Shown here piece by piece: positions 1 through 5,971 of a stretch of 7,346 nucleotides of DNA. Position numbers and translations under genes: made by a program. This DNA comes from Paracoccaceae bacterium (GTDB taxonomy: Bacteria > Pseudomonadota > Alphaproteobacteria > Rhodobacterales > Rhodobacteraceae): the NCBI GenBank assembly GCA_011525185.1, contig WTIQ01000124.1, positions 1 through 7,346 on the forward strand, read 5' to 3'. Position 1 is the first letter of the stretch. Each line of letters begins with the position of its first letter. The notes below the pieces were generated by a model that was not told the origin of the DNA, ran no database searches, and was given only the letters and a program-made list of their open reading frames with translations.

Positions 1-841
1 TGACCACGCTATCCAAGCCCCGTTCTCTAAAGCTTCGAAAATTATCCACAATACTTCGATCTAAGCCGCCGCCAAGATCGCTTTGACGCCCCAGCAAAAG
101 CAATGCATAGGCCGCCCCCCCAGAGAGCAAAAGCTGCACAAGTCCTAGGGATGCGGCGAGCGCAAAGTCAAATTCAAAGCGGATGGCCTGATAAATCGCA
201 AGCTCGATAGTTGTCGATTTCGGCCCGCCCCCAAGGGTCAGAGCAACAGCAAAACTTGACAGGCAAATGATAAAGATCACAGCCGCCGTTGAGGGCAAGA
301 CTGCGCGCAGCATCGGCCATTCAATCACGCAAAAACGCTGCCAAGGAGTAAGGTTAAGGCTTTGGGCAAGACGAATGCGTTCCGCGGGCAACGAGACCCA
401 ACCAAGAAGGATCATCCGTGTCGCAAGAGGGAGGTTAAAAAAGACATGGGCCAGCAAGACACCCTCAAGCCCATAAATGGAAATGCTCTCAAATCCCAGA
501 GAGGTTAGAGCTCCATTGAGCAGGCCACGTTGACCAAAAACAGCGATGAGCCCCAAGATCGCCACGAGGGTGGGCAGGATGAAAGGAGCACCAAGCATTA
601 GGATAAGCCATTGACGCCCCCAAAACTGGCTCCGCGCCAAGGCACGCGCCACGGGAATGGCAAGCATGACGGATAAGAGGGCCGACAGGCTTGCTTGGAT
701 CAGGGTAAAGCGCAGCGCCTGCCATTCAGCAGGCCCCCAGTGTGTTGTGCTTTCTGCTTTGCCCCAAACCGCAATAAGCGGCACAGAGACAAAAAGAATG
801 ACCGCAACACTCGCGATTATTTGGAGAGCGCGATACGCCAT
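1..841 (-). CDS. thiP: Thiamine ABC transporter permease ThiP (partial, runs off left edge)
   Basis: Inner-membrane permease that moves thiamine (and probably its phosphates) delivered by ThiB. Reading the minus strand from the ATG at 841 gives 280 open codons to the edge, beginning MAYRALQIIASV. Family members have about 510-540 residues in two fused six-helix halves, so roughly the first half is here. Hydrophobic segments are visible near residues 6-25, 50-65, 78-102, 125-148, 183-204 and 228-250. The cytoplasmic EAA-like loop that contacts the ATPase is near residues 152-180 (LPAERIRLAQSLNLTPWQRF, then a conserved W-P pair). The start is fixed: the frame has a stop seven codons upstream and no other start codon between. 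It overlaps the end of thiB by 25 bases, which implies translational coupling. The ribosome-binding site is weak. A ThiQ ATPase gene probably follows beyond the edge. A generic Fe3+/spermidine-type permease would be the alternative, but the thiB and riboswitch context argues strongly for thiamine. Confidence 0.93.
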   Translation of the reverse strand, partial: MAYRALQIIASVAVILFVSVPLIAVWGKAESTTHWGPAEWQALRFTLIQASLSALLSVMLAIPVARALARSQFWGRQWLILMLGAPFILPTLVAILGLIAVFGQRGLLNGALTSLGFESISIYGLEGVLLAHVFFNLPLATRMILLGWVSLPAERIRLAQSLNLTPWQRFCVIEWPMLRAVLPSTAAVIFIICLSSFAVALTLGGGPKSTTIELAIYQAIRFEFDFALAASLGLVQLLLSGGAAYALLLLGRQSDLGGGLDRSIVDNFRSFRERGLDSVV

Positions 842-1797
842 TCTTCGATTGCACTCTCTCTAAGCGCCGCCGCTTCGGTTTCATCAAAAAACAGGACTTT
901 TTCTGGGAGGGGCAAAGACTGAAACTCTTTGGGCCAGTCAGATACGGGCAAGGCCGCTGGCAAAGACCAGTTCCCCGTTGGGATCAGGTTTTGAAATGTC
1001 TCGGTCAAGATAAAGGCCATAAAAGCATCCGCAAGCGCAGGATTATCGGTTGAGGCAAGTTTAGCCGCAAGCTCGACCATGAAATAATGCCCTTCTGGAA
1101 AGAGGGCTGCTTTTTTGCTTAGATCATTTTCAGCGACAATGTGGTAGGCAGGTGAAGTCGTGTAAGAGAGAACCATATCCGCCTCACCATCTGTAAAGAG
1201 GCCGTAGGATTCTGACCATCCTTTTGTCACGGTCAGGATCTTGGGGGCCAGACGCTCCCAAGTTTGTTGCGCATGTTTTCCGTAAATATGTTTGACCCAC
1301 AGCACCAGCGCCAGCCCCGATATAGAGCTGCGCGGATCTTGGATCACAATCGTTAAATCATCATCCGCGTTCAGCAAATCTTCAAAAGACTGCGGCGCAT
1401 TATCGAGCCGTTCGGAATTGTAAATAAAAGCCGTATGCCCATAGTTAAAAGGTAAAAAGACAGGGTCTGTCCAATCAAGCGGGAGGGTCAGTTTAGAGTT
1501 GTCCTGACCGTGATCGGCAAAAAGACCTGTGTCGCGCGCCTTTTTGGTAACATCCGTATTGAGACCGATGATCACATCAGCGTCCGTTCTCTCCCCTTCT
1601 AGGATAATCCGGCCTAAAACATCGCCTGTTTTGAATTGAAGATCACAATTGCAGCTCTCTTCAAATGCCGCTTCAATCGAGGGACCTGGTCCCCACTCAG
1701 AGGCAAAGTAATCTGGGGCATAAACTGTCAAAACAGGGGTCTCTGCCAAAGAGGATGTTGCCCAGATCATGGCTGCGGTAAAGGTTGCAAAACGCAT
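817..1797 (-). CDS. thiB: Thiamine-binding periplasmic protein ThiB (TbpA)
   Basis: Periplasmic substrate-binding protein of the thiamine/TMP/TPP ABC importer; it passes ligand to ThiP. The translation follows E. coli TbpA along its whole length as I recall it. Shared stretches are the start of the mature protein (PVLTVYAPDYFASEWGPGP), a C-N-C pair (Cys49, Cys51), a QDPR segment (153-156), TKGWSESYGLF (191-201), LSYTTSPAYH (210-219) and IPTGNW (272-277). Trp194, the Tyr212/Tyr218 area and Trp277 match the aromatic residues that stack on thiamine in TbpA. Residues 1-18 form a signal peptide with probable cleavage SLA|ET. I chose the ATG at 1797 (326 aa) over the in-frame ATG at 1812 (331 aa). 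GGAGAG at 1810-1805 sits 9 bases upstream of 1797 as a ribosome-binding site, the 1812 start has none, and the signal peptide then begins properly with MRF. The gene lies directly under a TPP riboswitch and overlaps thiP. Confidence 0.96.
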   Translation of the reverse strand: MRFATFTAAMIWATSSLAETPVLTVYAPDYFASEWGPGPSIEAAFEESCNCDLQFKTGDVLGRIILEGERTDADVIIGLNTDVTKKARDTGLFADHGQDNSKLTLPLDWTDPVFLPFNYGHTAFIYNSERLDNAPQSFEDLLNADDDLTIVIQDPRSSISGLALVLWVKHIYGKHAQQTWERLAPKILTVTKGWSESYGLFTDGEADMVLSYTTSPAYHIVAENDLSKKAALFPEGHYFMVELAAKLASTDNPALADAFMAFILTETFQNLIPTGNWSLPAALPVSDWPKEFQSLPLPEKVLFFDETEAAALRESAIEEWRIALSK

Positions 1798-1804
1798 GTA
1801 TTCA

Positions 1805-1836
1805 CTCTCCATATTTATGACAGGCGAAGAGGGAGA
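1805..1836 (-). promoter_or_regulatory. Probable riboswitch expression platform: anti-Shine-Dalgarno hairpin at thiB
   Basis: Downstream of the aptamer, TCTCC (1836-1832) is complementary to GGAGA (1810-1806), which contains the thiB ribosome-binding site. This hairpin could hide the site. The bases just after the first arm, CTCTTCGC(C) (1830-1823), can instead pair with GGCGGAGG (1859-1852) in the 3' part of the aptamer. That gives eight contiguous pairs, two of them G-U, and would break P4/P5. No run of U follows, so control at translation initiation is more likely than at transcription termination. The pairings are seen in the sequence; the switching mechanism is inferred. Confidence 0.45.
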
Positions 1837-1844
1837 CTTGCGCT

Positions 1845-1926
1845 TACCTTTCCTCCGCCGGTCTTAACCGGTTCAGGTTCAACGGGTTTGCATAGTGCAT
1901 CTCAGCCATAACGGCACCCCGAGGTA
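1845..1926 (-). promoter_or_regulatory. TPP riboswitch (THI-box) aptamer controlling thiBP
   Basis: On the minus strand the canonical THI-box blocks appear in order: GGGGTGCC (1920-1913), GGCTGAGA, ACCCGTTGAACCTGA, CCGGTTAAGACCGG and GCGGAGGAAAGG. P1 can form from TACCT (1926-1922) with AGGTA (1849-1845). P2 forms from GGGT with ACCC, P3 is a short GCC/GGC stem, P4 is CCT/AGG and P5 is CCGGT/ACCGG closed by TAAG. CTGAGA is the pyrimidine-binding element, and GCGGAGGAAA is the pyrophosphate-side element. A small optional hairpin (TGCA-CTA-TGCA) sits between GAGA and the 3' arm of P2. The aptamer ends 47 bases before the chosen thiB start. TPP binding should repress thiBP expression. Confidence 0.97.
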
Positions 1927-1927
1927 G

Positions 1928-1960
1928 TTGCGTGTATAAACGGATTACGCCCACACGCAA
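1928..1960 (-). repeat. 8-bp inverted repeat directly upstream of the TPP aptamer
   Basis: TTGCGTGT (1960-1953) and ACACGCAA (1935-1928) are perfect inverted copies separated by 17 bases. If transcribed from further upstream, for example by read-through from the oxygenase gene, the RNA would form a hairpin stacked one base from P1. No U-run follows, so it is not a typical intrinsic terminator. It also covers the candidate promoter boxes, so it could be a protein-binding site instead. The repeat is certain; its role is not. Confidence 0.5.
1934..1960 (-). promoter_or_regulatory. Candidate promoter of the thiBP riboswitch transcript
   Basis: On the minus strand, TTGCGT (1960-1955) and TATACA (1938-1933) are separated by 16 bases, resembling a sigma-70 -35/-10 pair with weak -35 identity beyond TTG. 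Start of transcription would fall about 7 bases downstream, near 1926, exactly where P1 of the aptamer begins. Each box is imperfect, so the position argument carries most of the weight. Confidence 0.35.
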
Positions 1961-1983
1961 GATGAATTGAGGGAGAGCGTGGT

Positions 1984-3132
1984 TTAAGTTGCAATCAATT
2001 CTTCAACGACGAGATTAAAACGATTGAGTGCGCCTTCGTATCTACCAAAAATATGACTGGGATTCCCACGTGAGGCAAAGCCAGATTGAATCTCTTCCCC
2101 CAGCTCAAAATCCTCTGCAAGCGCTGTTACAGTGATCTTTTGGTTTTTCTCCCAATGGGCCTGCATCTCTGCTGTTTGGGGGGCAGAATTTGGGACCAGT
2201 GTCGCCATACGCACATGGGTGAGATCAACGCCTTTGGGTTCAAAATGAAACAGCATGACGTGATCTTGTTGCACAAGCATCTGAATATTTGGCAGCACCA
2301 TATAAAGAAGATTGGCATGTTGTCGAATATCCCACTGCTCTTGTGGCACGTCTTTGAGATTGCTCAAGGAAAGACGGGGGAGAACCGCTCGAATATGCGG
2401 CCCGAATTGTTTGTAGGTTGAAAGGTTGTCATGAAAGTAAGGGCCAATTGTATCTTTATGAGCGACGCGGAAATGATAGGCCTCTAAGCCACCCTCAAAA
2501 AGGACTTTCCAATTGGCCTTTATGTTGATTGTCTCCATCACCGCGATGCGATGATCGGCCAAACCGAGCCAGTTGAAATCACCATCAAGCCCAGAGAGCC
2601 AGCGACCGATATCTGTGATCTCTGCCGCATCTGGATTTGCGATGACCCAAATAAATCCATGTGCCTCATGACTGGGGAGACGGCGCAATCCCCGCTCTGC
2701 ACGGGGTAAGTCAGGAAAGCCTTGGCCCTCGTGGGGGACCGCGCGCAAATCTCCGTGATTGCTCCAGCTCCATCCATGATAGGGACAGGTAAAGACCCGT
2801 TTGCACCCTGTGGCCTCACGCTCAATCTTAGCACCGCGATGGCGGCACACGTTCAAAAAGACGTTGACCTTGCCCTCCCCATCTCGCGTCAGCAAGAGGG
2901 GCAGCCCCAAGAAATTTTTTGCGATAAACGCATGTTCGCCTATCAACTCTAAGCTTTGCGCAACAACAATGGGTTTGCGTCGAAACAGCATCGTATGTTC
3001 ACGCTCATACCTTTCAGGGCTCATATAACGAGAAATTGGGGAATGGCTGATCTCAGGATCAAGATAGGCAGATTTCTGATCTGCAAGGCCGATCACTTCG
3101 CGCAGTAGTGACACTTCTGTTTGACGATCCAT
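1984..3132 (-). CDS. Rieske [2Fe-2S] ring-hydroxylating-type oxygenase, alpha subunit
   Basis: Cytoplasmic non-heme iron oxygenase subunit, 382 aa, a full length for the family. The N-terminal Rieske domain binds a [2Fe-2S] cluster through C96-x-H98 and C116-x2-H119 (CRHRG, CPYHGWSW). The C-terminal catalytic domain has NWK (207-209), then E217-A-Y-H220-x4-H225 for the mononuclear iron, with Asp341 (EDFE) the likely third ligand. The residue that bridges the two metal centres is Glu217, where naphthalene dioxygenase has Asp. This Glu pattern is known from choline monooxygenase, GbcA and CntA types, which act on quaternary ammonium compounds, and from some other oxygenases, so it does not fix the substrate. 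No small (beta) subunit, ferredoxin or reductase gene is nearby, and electron supply must come from elsewhere. The gene is divergent from a TetR regulator whose candidate operator overlaps this gene's promoter region. I cannot name the substrate; most annotators would call it an aromatic ring-hydroxylating dioxygenase subunit alpha or SRPBCC protein. Confidence 0.93.
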   Translation of the reverse strand: MDRQTEVSLLREVIGLADQKSAYLDPEISHSPISRYMSPERYEREHTMLFRRKPIVVAQSLELIGEHAFIAKNFLGLPLLLTRDGEGKVNVFLNVCRHRGAKIEREATGCKRVFTCPYHGWSWSNHGDLRAVPHEGQGFPDLPRAERGLRRLPSHEAHGFIWVIANPDAAEITDIGRWLSGLDGDFNWLGLADHRIAVMETINIKANWKVLFEGGLEAYHFRVAHKDTIGPYFHDNLSTYKQFGPHIRAVLPRLSLSNLKDVPQEQWDIRQHANLLYMVLPNIQMLVQQDHVMLFHFEPKGVDLTHVRMATLVPNSAPQTAEMQAHWEKNQKITVTALAEDFELGEEIQSGFASRGNPSHIFGRYEGALNRFNLVVEELIAT

Positions 3133-3152
3133 GACTTTATATGCCTTTATGC

Positions 3153-3170
3153 ACTTACCGCATGGTAAGT
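3153..3170. promoter_or_regulatory. Candidate TetR-family operator (perfect 7+7 bp palindrome)
   Basis: ACTTACCGCATGGTAAGT holds the perfect arms ACTTACC and GGTAAGT around a 4-base centre. It lies in the 97-base gap between the divergent oxygenase gene and the tetR-type gene (start at 3230). Size, symmetry and location are typical of operators bound by TetR-family dimers. It would overlap the -10 of a possible minus-strand promoter (CTGACG, 16 bases, AATACT) and the -35 of a possible plus-strand promoter (CTTACC, 16 bases, TAAAAT at 3176-3181). One dimer could then control both directions. The palindrome is seen; binding is inferred. Confidence 0.65.
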
Positions 3171-3229
3171 ATTTCTAAAATTGTGTCTGCGTCAAGGCAG
3201 CGCTACGCTACGTCAGATTGAGAGGATCG

Positions 3230-3793
3230 ATGACGCCACCTCTAAAACCGCGCGAAACCTATATTAAGATAGCGACATCGAAATTTGCCGAGTTTGGATA
3301 TAGAGGTGCTAGTTTAGATGCGATTGCCAAAGAAGCTGGCGTGACCAAACAGGCTTTGCTTCACTTTTTCGGGACCAAGAAAAAACTATACGAAGCTGTT
3401 TTGGAGGATCATGCCGCGGATTTATCGGCGCATCTTGAGGCAACTGAGGCGCCATCTCCACAGGAACGGCTTTTGTTGCACGCACAGTTTCTCACCGCAA
3501 GCCAAGGCATTAGGCTTATCATACGAGCGCTGATGGACAGTCAAGACACGGCAGACCACTGGCCGATGAAGAGCTATCTTGATGCGCTTCTTTCCTTTTT
3601 GCAGATGCATGCCAAGGTTCCACGCAGCTCTGCCAGCCATTTATCATGGATTAATAAGCTGATCGGTTTGATACAATATCACATTATTTCACTACCAGCG
3701 ATGATAGGTATGTACGGCCCAGATTGTGCCCAATCGCTTGAACAAGAATTTGAGCAAACGCTTAGAGATGAGATTGACGCCATTTTGAGATAG
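3230..3793 (+). CDS. TetR/AcrR family transcriptional regulator
   Basis: DNA-binding repressor-type protein of 187 aa, usual for the family. Residues 10-57 form the TetR N-terminal domain, with helix-turn-helix about 28-48 (SLDAIAKEAGVTKQALLHFF) followed by the typical G-x-K-x3-Y stretch (GTKKKLYEAVL). The remainder is helical and unlike any ligand domain I can name; a small-molecule effector is expected there. I start at the ATG at 3230, preceded by AGAGGA at 3221-3226. An in-frame TTG at 3218 would add four residues and leave that site inside the gene. The gene is divergent from the Rieske oxygenase and shares with it a palindrome that is probably its operator, so it likely regulates itself and the oxygenase. 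The effector may be the oxygenase substrate or a derivative. It converges on the EamA transporter gene downstream. Confidence 0.93.
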   Translation: MTPPLKPRETYIKIATSKFAEFGYRGASLDAIAKEAGVTKQALLHFFGTKKKLYEAVLEDHAADLSAHLEATEAPSPQERLLLHAQFLTASQGIRLIIRALMDSQDTADHWPMKSYLDALLSFLQMHAKVPRSSASHLSWINKLIGLIQYHIISLPAMIGMYGPDCAQSLEQEFEQTLRDEIDAILR

Positions 3794-3855
3794 AAAAACC
3801 GCTCGCAAAACAGATAGCAAAGCAGCTGTCTTTTGCAGAGATTTTAGGCGAGAGG
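3794..3855 (-). terminator. Probable intrinsic terminator of the EamA transporter gene
   Basis: Read on the minus strand just after the transporter stop, CCTCTCGC (3855-3848) pairs with GCGAGCGG (3806-3799), seven of eight bases, and is followed at once by TTTTT (3798-3794). The 41-base loop holds an inner stem (GCAAAA at 3805-3810 with TTTTGC at 3831-3836 in plus coordinates). For the plus-strand tetR transcript the same fold is followed only by weak U-rich sequence, so termination in that direction is less certain. The long loop lowers confidence. Confidence 0.5.
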
Positions 3856-3866
3856 CGCACCCCGTG

Positions 3867-4730
3867 TTAAGGTTGGTGCCGAGGTCTGCTTGGCGAAAGT
3901 GTGAGTACGAGCAGGGCACAGATGATCAGGCCAGCGCCAAACATTTGGGAAGGTGAAAAGGACTCTCCAAAAACGATCCACGCAACAAGCGCTGCCCAAA
4001 GCAGTGAGGTCAGTCTGAAAGGTGCCACGAAGGAGGCCTCTCCCCATTGGAGTGCGGTTGTGATCAACAGCATAGCCACACCGTGGCACAGACCTGCTGC
4101 AAGCACGGCCATAAGCGCTTGGGTATCGTCAAAGGTCCATTCCCCAACGCCAAGGCATATGCCCACAAGCACCATTCCGATTGAGGCATAAAGCGTCAAA
4201 GCAACGGCGCTGAATTCCGAGCCAAGCTTTCTCGTCCACAATTCACGACAGCCTCCCATAAATGCGCTAATAAGGGGAAATATAATGAGCCACCCAGAAG
4301 CCACTGCCTCAACAGACAGCATGATGCCCGCGCCGAACATTCCGATTGTAACAGCCGCCAGTTTTCCAAAAGTGAGGCGCTCTGCGAGAACAATTGGAGC
4401 CAAAAGTGCCACAAATAGAATATTGGTGAGGTCGATAAAGACCGCCAGAGAAAAAGGTAAGGAAACCAATGCAATCACAAAGGCATAGACATTGGCGATC
4501 GTGAACCCAGTCCTGATAAGGAGATCACGATTGCGCAGGTTCGGCAGTGGTGTTCCTCGATACCAAAGGATCAGAATGCAACAGGCCAAAGTGGCCAAAG
4601 AGCGGAACACAATGATCTGATTGGTCGGCAAATGGCTCGCGTAGAGCTTTACGAACGTATCATTGGCCACCAGAAAAAATGCGCCAAGTGCCATTAGAGC
4701 TGGAGCAGTGCGGGGGTGAGAGACATTCAT
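3867..4730 (-). CDS. DMT superfamily transporter, EamA domain
   Basis: Inner-membrane carrier of the drug/metabolite transporter superfamily with about ten predicted helices in two EamA repeats (roughly residues 7-133 and 145-280 of 287). Members export or import amino acids, nucleosides or other small metabolites, and family membership does not identify the substrate. Visible marks are repeated hydrophobic segments, short charged loops, an acidic-aromatic loop (GEWTFDD) in the second half and the closing EamA pattern with FGESFSPSQMFGAGLI near residues 249-264. I chose the ATG at 4730 because AAAGGA lies about 11 bases upstream. The in-frame ATG at 4742 (291 aa) directly abuts that motif and could not use it, but the choice is not firm. 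The gene appears to be a single unit: a candidate promoter lies upstream and a terminator downstream. I see nothing linking it functionally to the oxygenase or the oxalate-type genes. Confidence 0.9.
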   Translation of the reverse strand: MNVSHPRTAPALMALGAFFLVANDTFVKLYASHLPTNQIIVFRSLATLACCILILWYRGTPLPNLRNRDLLIRTGFTIANVYAFVIALVSLPFSLAVFIDLTNILFVALLAPIVLAERLTFGKLAAVTIGMFGAGIMLSVEAVASGWLIIFPLISAFMGGCRELWTRKLGSEFSAVALTLYASIGMVLVGICLGVGEWTFDDTQALMAVLAAGLCHGVAMLLITTALQWGEASFVAPFRLTSLLWAALVAWIVFGESFSPSQMFGAGLIICALLVLTLSPSRPRHQP

Positions 4731-4742
4731 AAGATGCCGCAT

Positions 4743-4993
4743 CCTTTCTAAGCCGTTCTCTTAGGATCGCATGGGTCAAGACAGTTTATACTATAGTATT
4801 TTCAGAAAAAACGGATCAATTTTTCTAATGCTTATTGACATGTCGCGTGTTTGAACTGCCAAACAGGTGTCCCCTTTCGGCTGATCATGCTTTATAGTAG
4901 GCGACATTATTTTGATAACGTTATTTCGCTATAAGCCCATCATTTTAAGCTGAGACTGCGCGAGTTTTGCAATCAAAATTCAAATCCGTCGCT
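4743..4993. other. 251-base intergenic region without a protein gene
   Basis: I find no convincing coding frame here. It contains the transporter promoter, the 12-bp palindrome at 4788-4799, a 10-bp palindrome ATAACGTTAT (4915-4924) and a 6-bp stem-loop (TGTTTG 4848-4853 with CAAACA 4860-4865). A second minus-strand promoter-like pair is TTATCA (4918-4913), 16 bases, TATAAA (4896-4891). A transcript from the second promoter would run about 150 bases before the transporter, so this could be a long leader or a small RNA. There is no clear terminator for the reductase gene that ends at 4994. Confidence 0.4.
4790..4819 (-). promoter_or_regulatory. Candidate promoter of the EamA transporter gene
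   Basis: On the minus strand TTGATC (4819-4814), an 18-base spacer and TATAGT (4795-4790) make a plausible sigma-70 promoter, about 60 bases before the transporter start. The -10 lies inside the 12-bp palindrome ATACTATAGTAT (4788-4799). The -35 lies in the loop of an AT-rich inverted repeat (AGAAAAA 4804-4810, TTTTTCT 4820-4826). Both could be regulatory or simply reflect AT-rich promoter DNA. Confidence 0.45.
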
Positions 4994-5968
4994 CTAATAT
5001 AGCCCCGCTGTTTTCGCCCGCAGTCGGATCAGGCTGAGGATCGTGTCTATTGTGGGGGTTGGGGTCTTAGTGATTTTTCCAAGCTCTTGCACACTGCTGA
5101 CAAGCGCATCAATCTCCATCGGGCGTCCCTGATCAAGGTCTTGCAGCATAGAGGTGCGATGCGCTCCTACTGCTGCCCCCCCATCGATGCGCTTTTCGAC
5201 GTCAATTGGAAATTTCACGCCGAGTTTTTCCGCGATGTCTTGAGCCTCAAGCATCATGGCGCGTGCAATTGGGCGGGTGCCTTCATCGGTGCAGAGCACA
5301 TCTAATGTCGCATGTGTAAGAGCCGAGATCGGGTTAAAGGATAAGTTCCCCCAAAGTTTGATCCAGATTTCATCTCGCAGTTTGGGACGGACGGGCGCTT
5401 TCAGGCCCGCTGCACTGAGTACCTTGGAGAGCGCAAGCGCGCGCTCTGACTTAGTGCCATCTGGCTCGCCCAGTGAAAAGCGATTTCCTTCGATATGTTT
5501 GATCACACCAGGGGCGATCACTTCTGCGGCAGGATAGACAACGCAGCCTAGAACATTGTCTGGTCCAAAGCCATTCCATTGGGCATCGTTAGGGTCGACA
5601 GTGTGAAGGCGTGTGCCCTCTAATGCGCCTCCGATTTTGTGGAAATACCACCAAGGGACGCCATTCACCCCTGAGACAATTGTTGTATGATCCCCGATCA
5701 AGGGCTGCATTTTATCGACTACGGCGGGAACAGAATGCGCTTTGAGCGTGACGATGACATAGTCTTGTTGACCGAGTTCTCTGGGATCCTCTGCTGCAGT
5801 GACCGTTACTTGATGCTCGTCCCCCTCCTTAAGGAGTTTGAGCCCATTTTGCTGCATCGCCTCAAGATGGGGACCACGCGCCACAAGGCTCACGTCTGCC
5901 CCAGCCTGAGCCAGCTTGACCCCCATATATCCGCCAATCGCACCCGCGCCAAAGATACAAATTTTCAT
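4994..5968 (-). CDS. Ketopantoate reductase family (ApbA/PanE) protein, candidate PanE2-like oxalyl-CoA reductase
   Basis: NAD(P)H-dependent cytoplasmic reductase, 324 aa, typical family length. The Rossmann fold begins at residue 2 with GAGAIG (7-12). Arg31 is placed to bind the NADP phosphate, and LKAH (75-78) and NGV (102-104) are conserved nucleotide and active-site loops. The C-terminal domain has the catalytic lysine K204 in KLWGN, Asn208 and Asn212 (N-x3-N-P), SMLQD (273-277) and Glu285 in the MEIDAL motif. All key family residues are present, so it should be active. The classic reaction is ketopantoate to pantoate. However, it starts 3 bases after an oxalate-CoA-ligase-like gene on the same strand, and no pantothenate gene is visible. 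In Methylobacterium extorquens a PanE paralogue (PanE2) reduces oxalyl-CoA to glyoxylate, so that role is a strong candidate here. True PanE remains possible; sequence alone does not separate them by eye. Confidence 0.93.
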   Translation of the reverse strand: MKICIFGAGAIGGYMGVKLAQAGADVSLVARGPHLEAMQQNGLKLLKEGDEHQVTVTAAEDPRELGQQDYVIVTLKAHSVPAVVDKMQPLIGDHTTIVSGVNGVPWWYFHKIGGALEGTRLHTVDPNDAQWNGFGPDNVLGCVVYPAAEVIAPGVIKHIEGNRFSLGEPDGTKSERALALSKVLSAAGLKAPVRPKLRDEIWIKLWGNLSFNPISALTHATLDVLCTDEGTRPIARAMMLEAQDIAEKLGVKFPIDVEKRIDGGAAVGAHRTSMLQDLDQGRPMEIDALVSSVQELGKITKTPTPTIDTILSLIRLRAKTAGLY

Positions 5969-5971
5969 GCT

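Noticed and set aside
267..476. Short open frame on the plus strand in a region that could look gene-free
   Set aside because: The minus strand here encodes thiP without a stop from 841 to the edge, with clear permease features, so this is an antisense shadow.
1928..1960. Intrinsic terminator of the Rieske gene formed by the 8-bp inverted repeat
   Set aside because: The stem has a 17-base loop and is followed by ACTACCTCGGGG, with no U-run.
2086..2421. 111-residue open frame on the plus strand
   Set aside because: Antisense to the catalytic domain of the Rieske oxygenase, with no domain and no good ribosome-binding site.
4994..5968. Straight assignment as pantothenate-pathway PanE
   Set aside because: The fold and residues fit, but the neighbour is an oxalate-CoA-ligase-like gene and no pan gene is visible, so I kept the family name and did not give the panE symbol.
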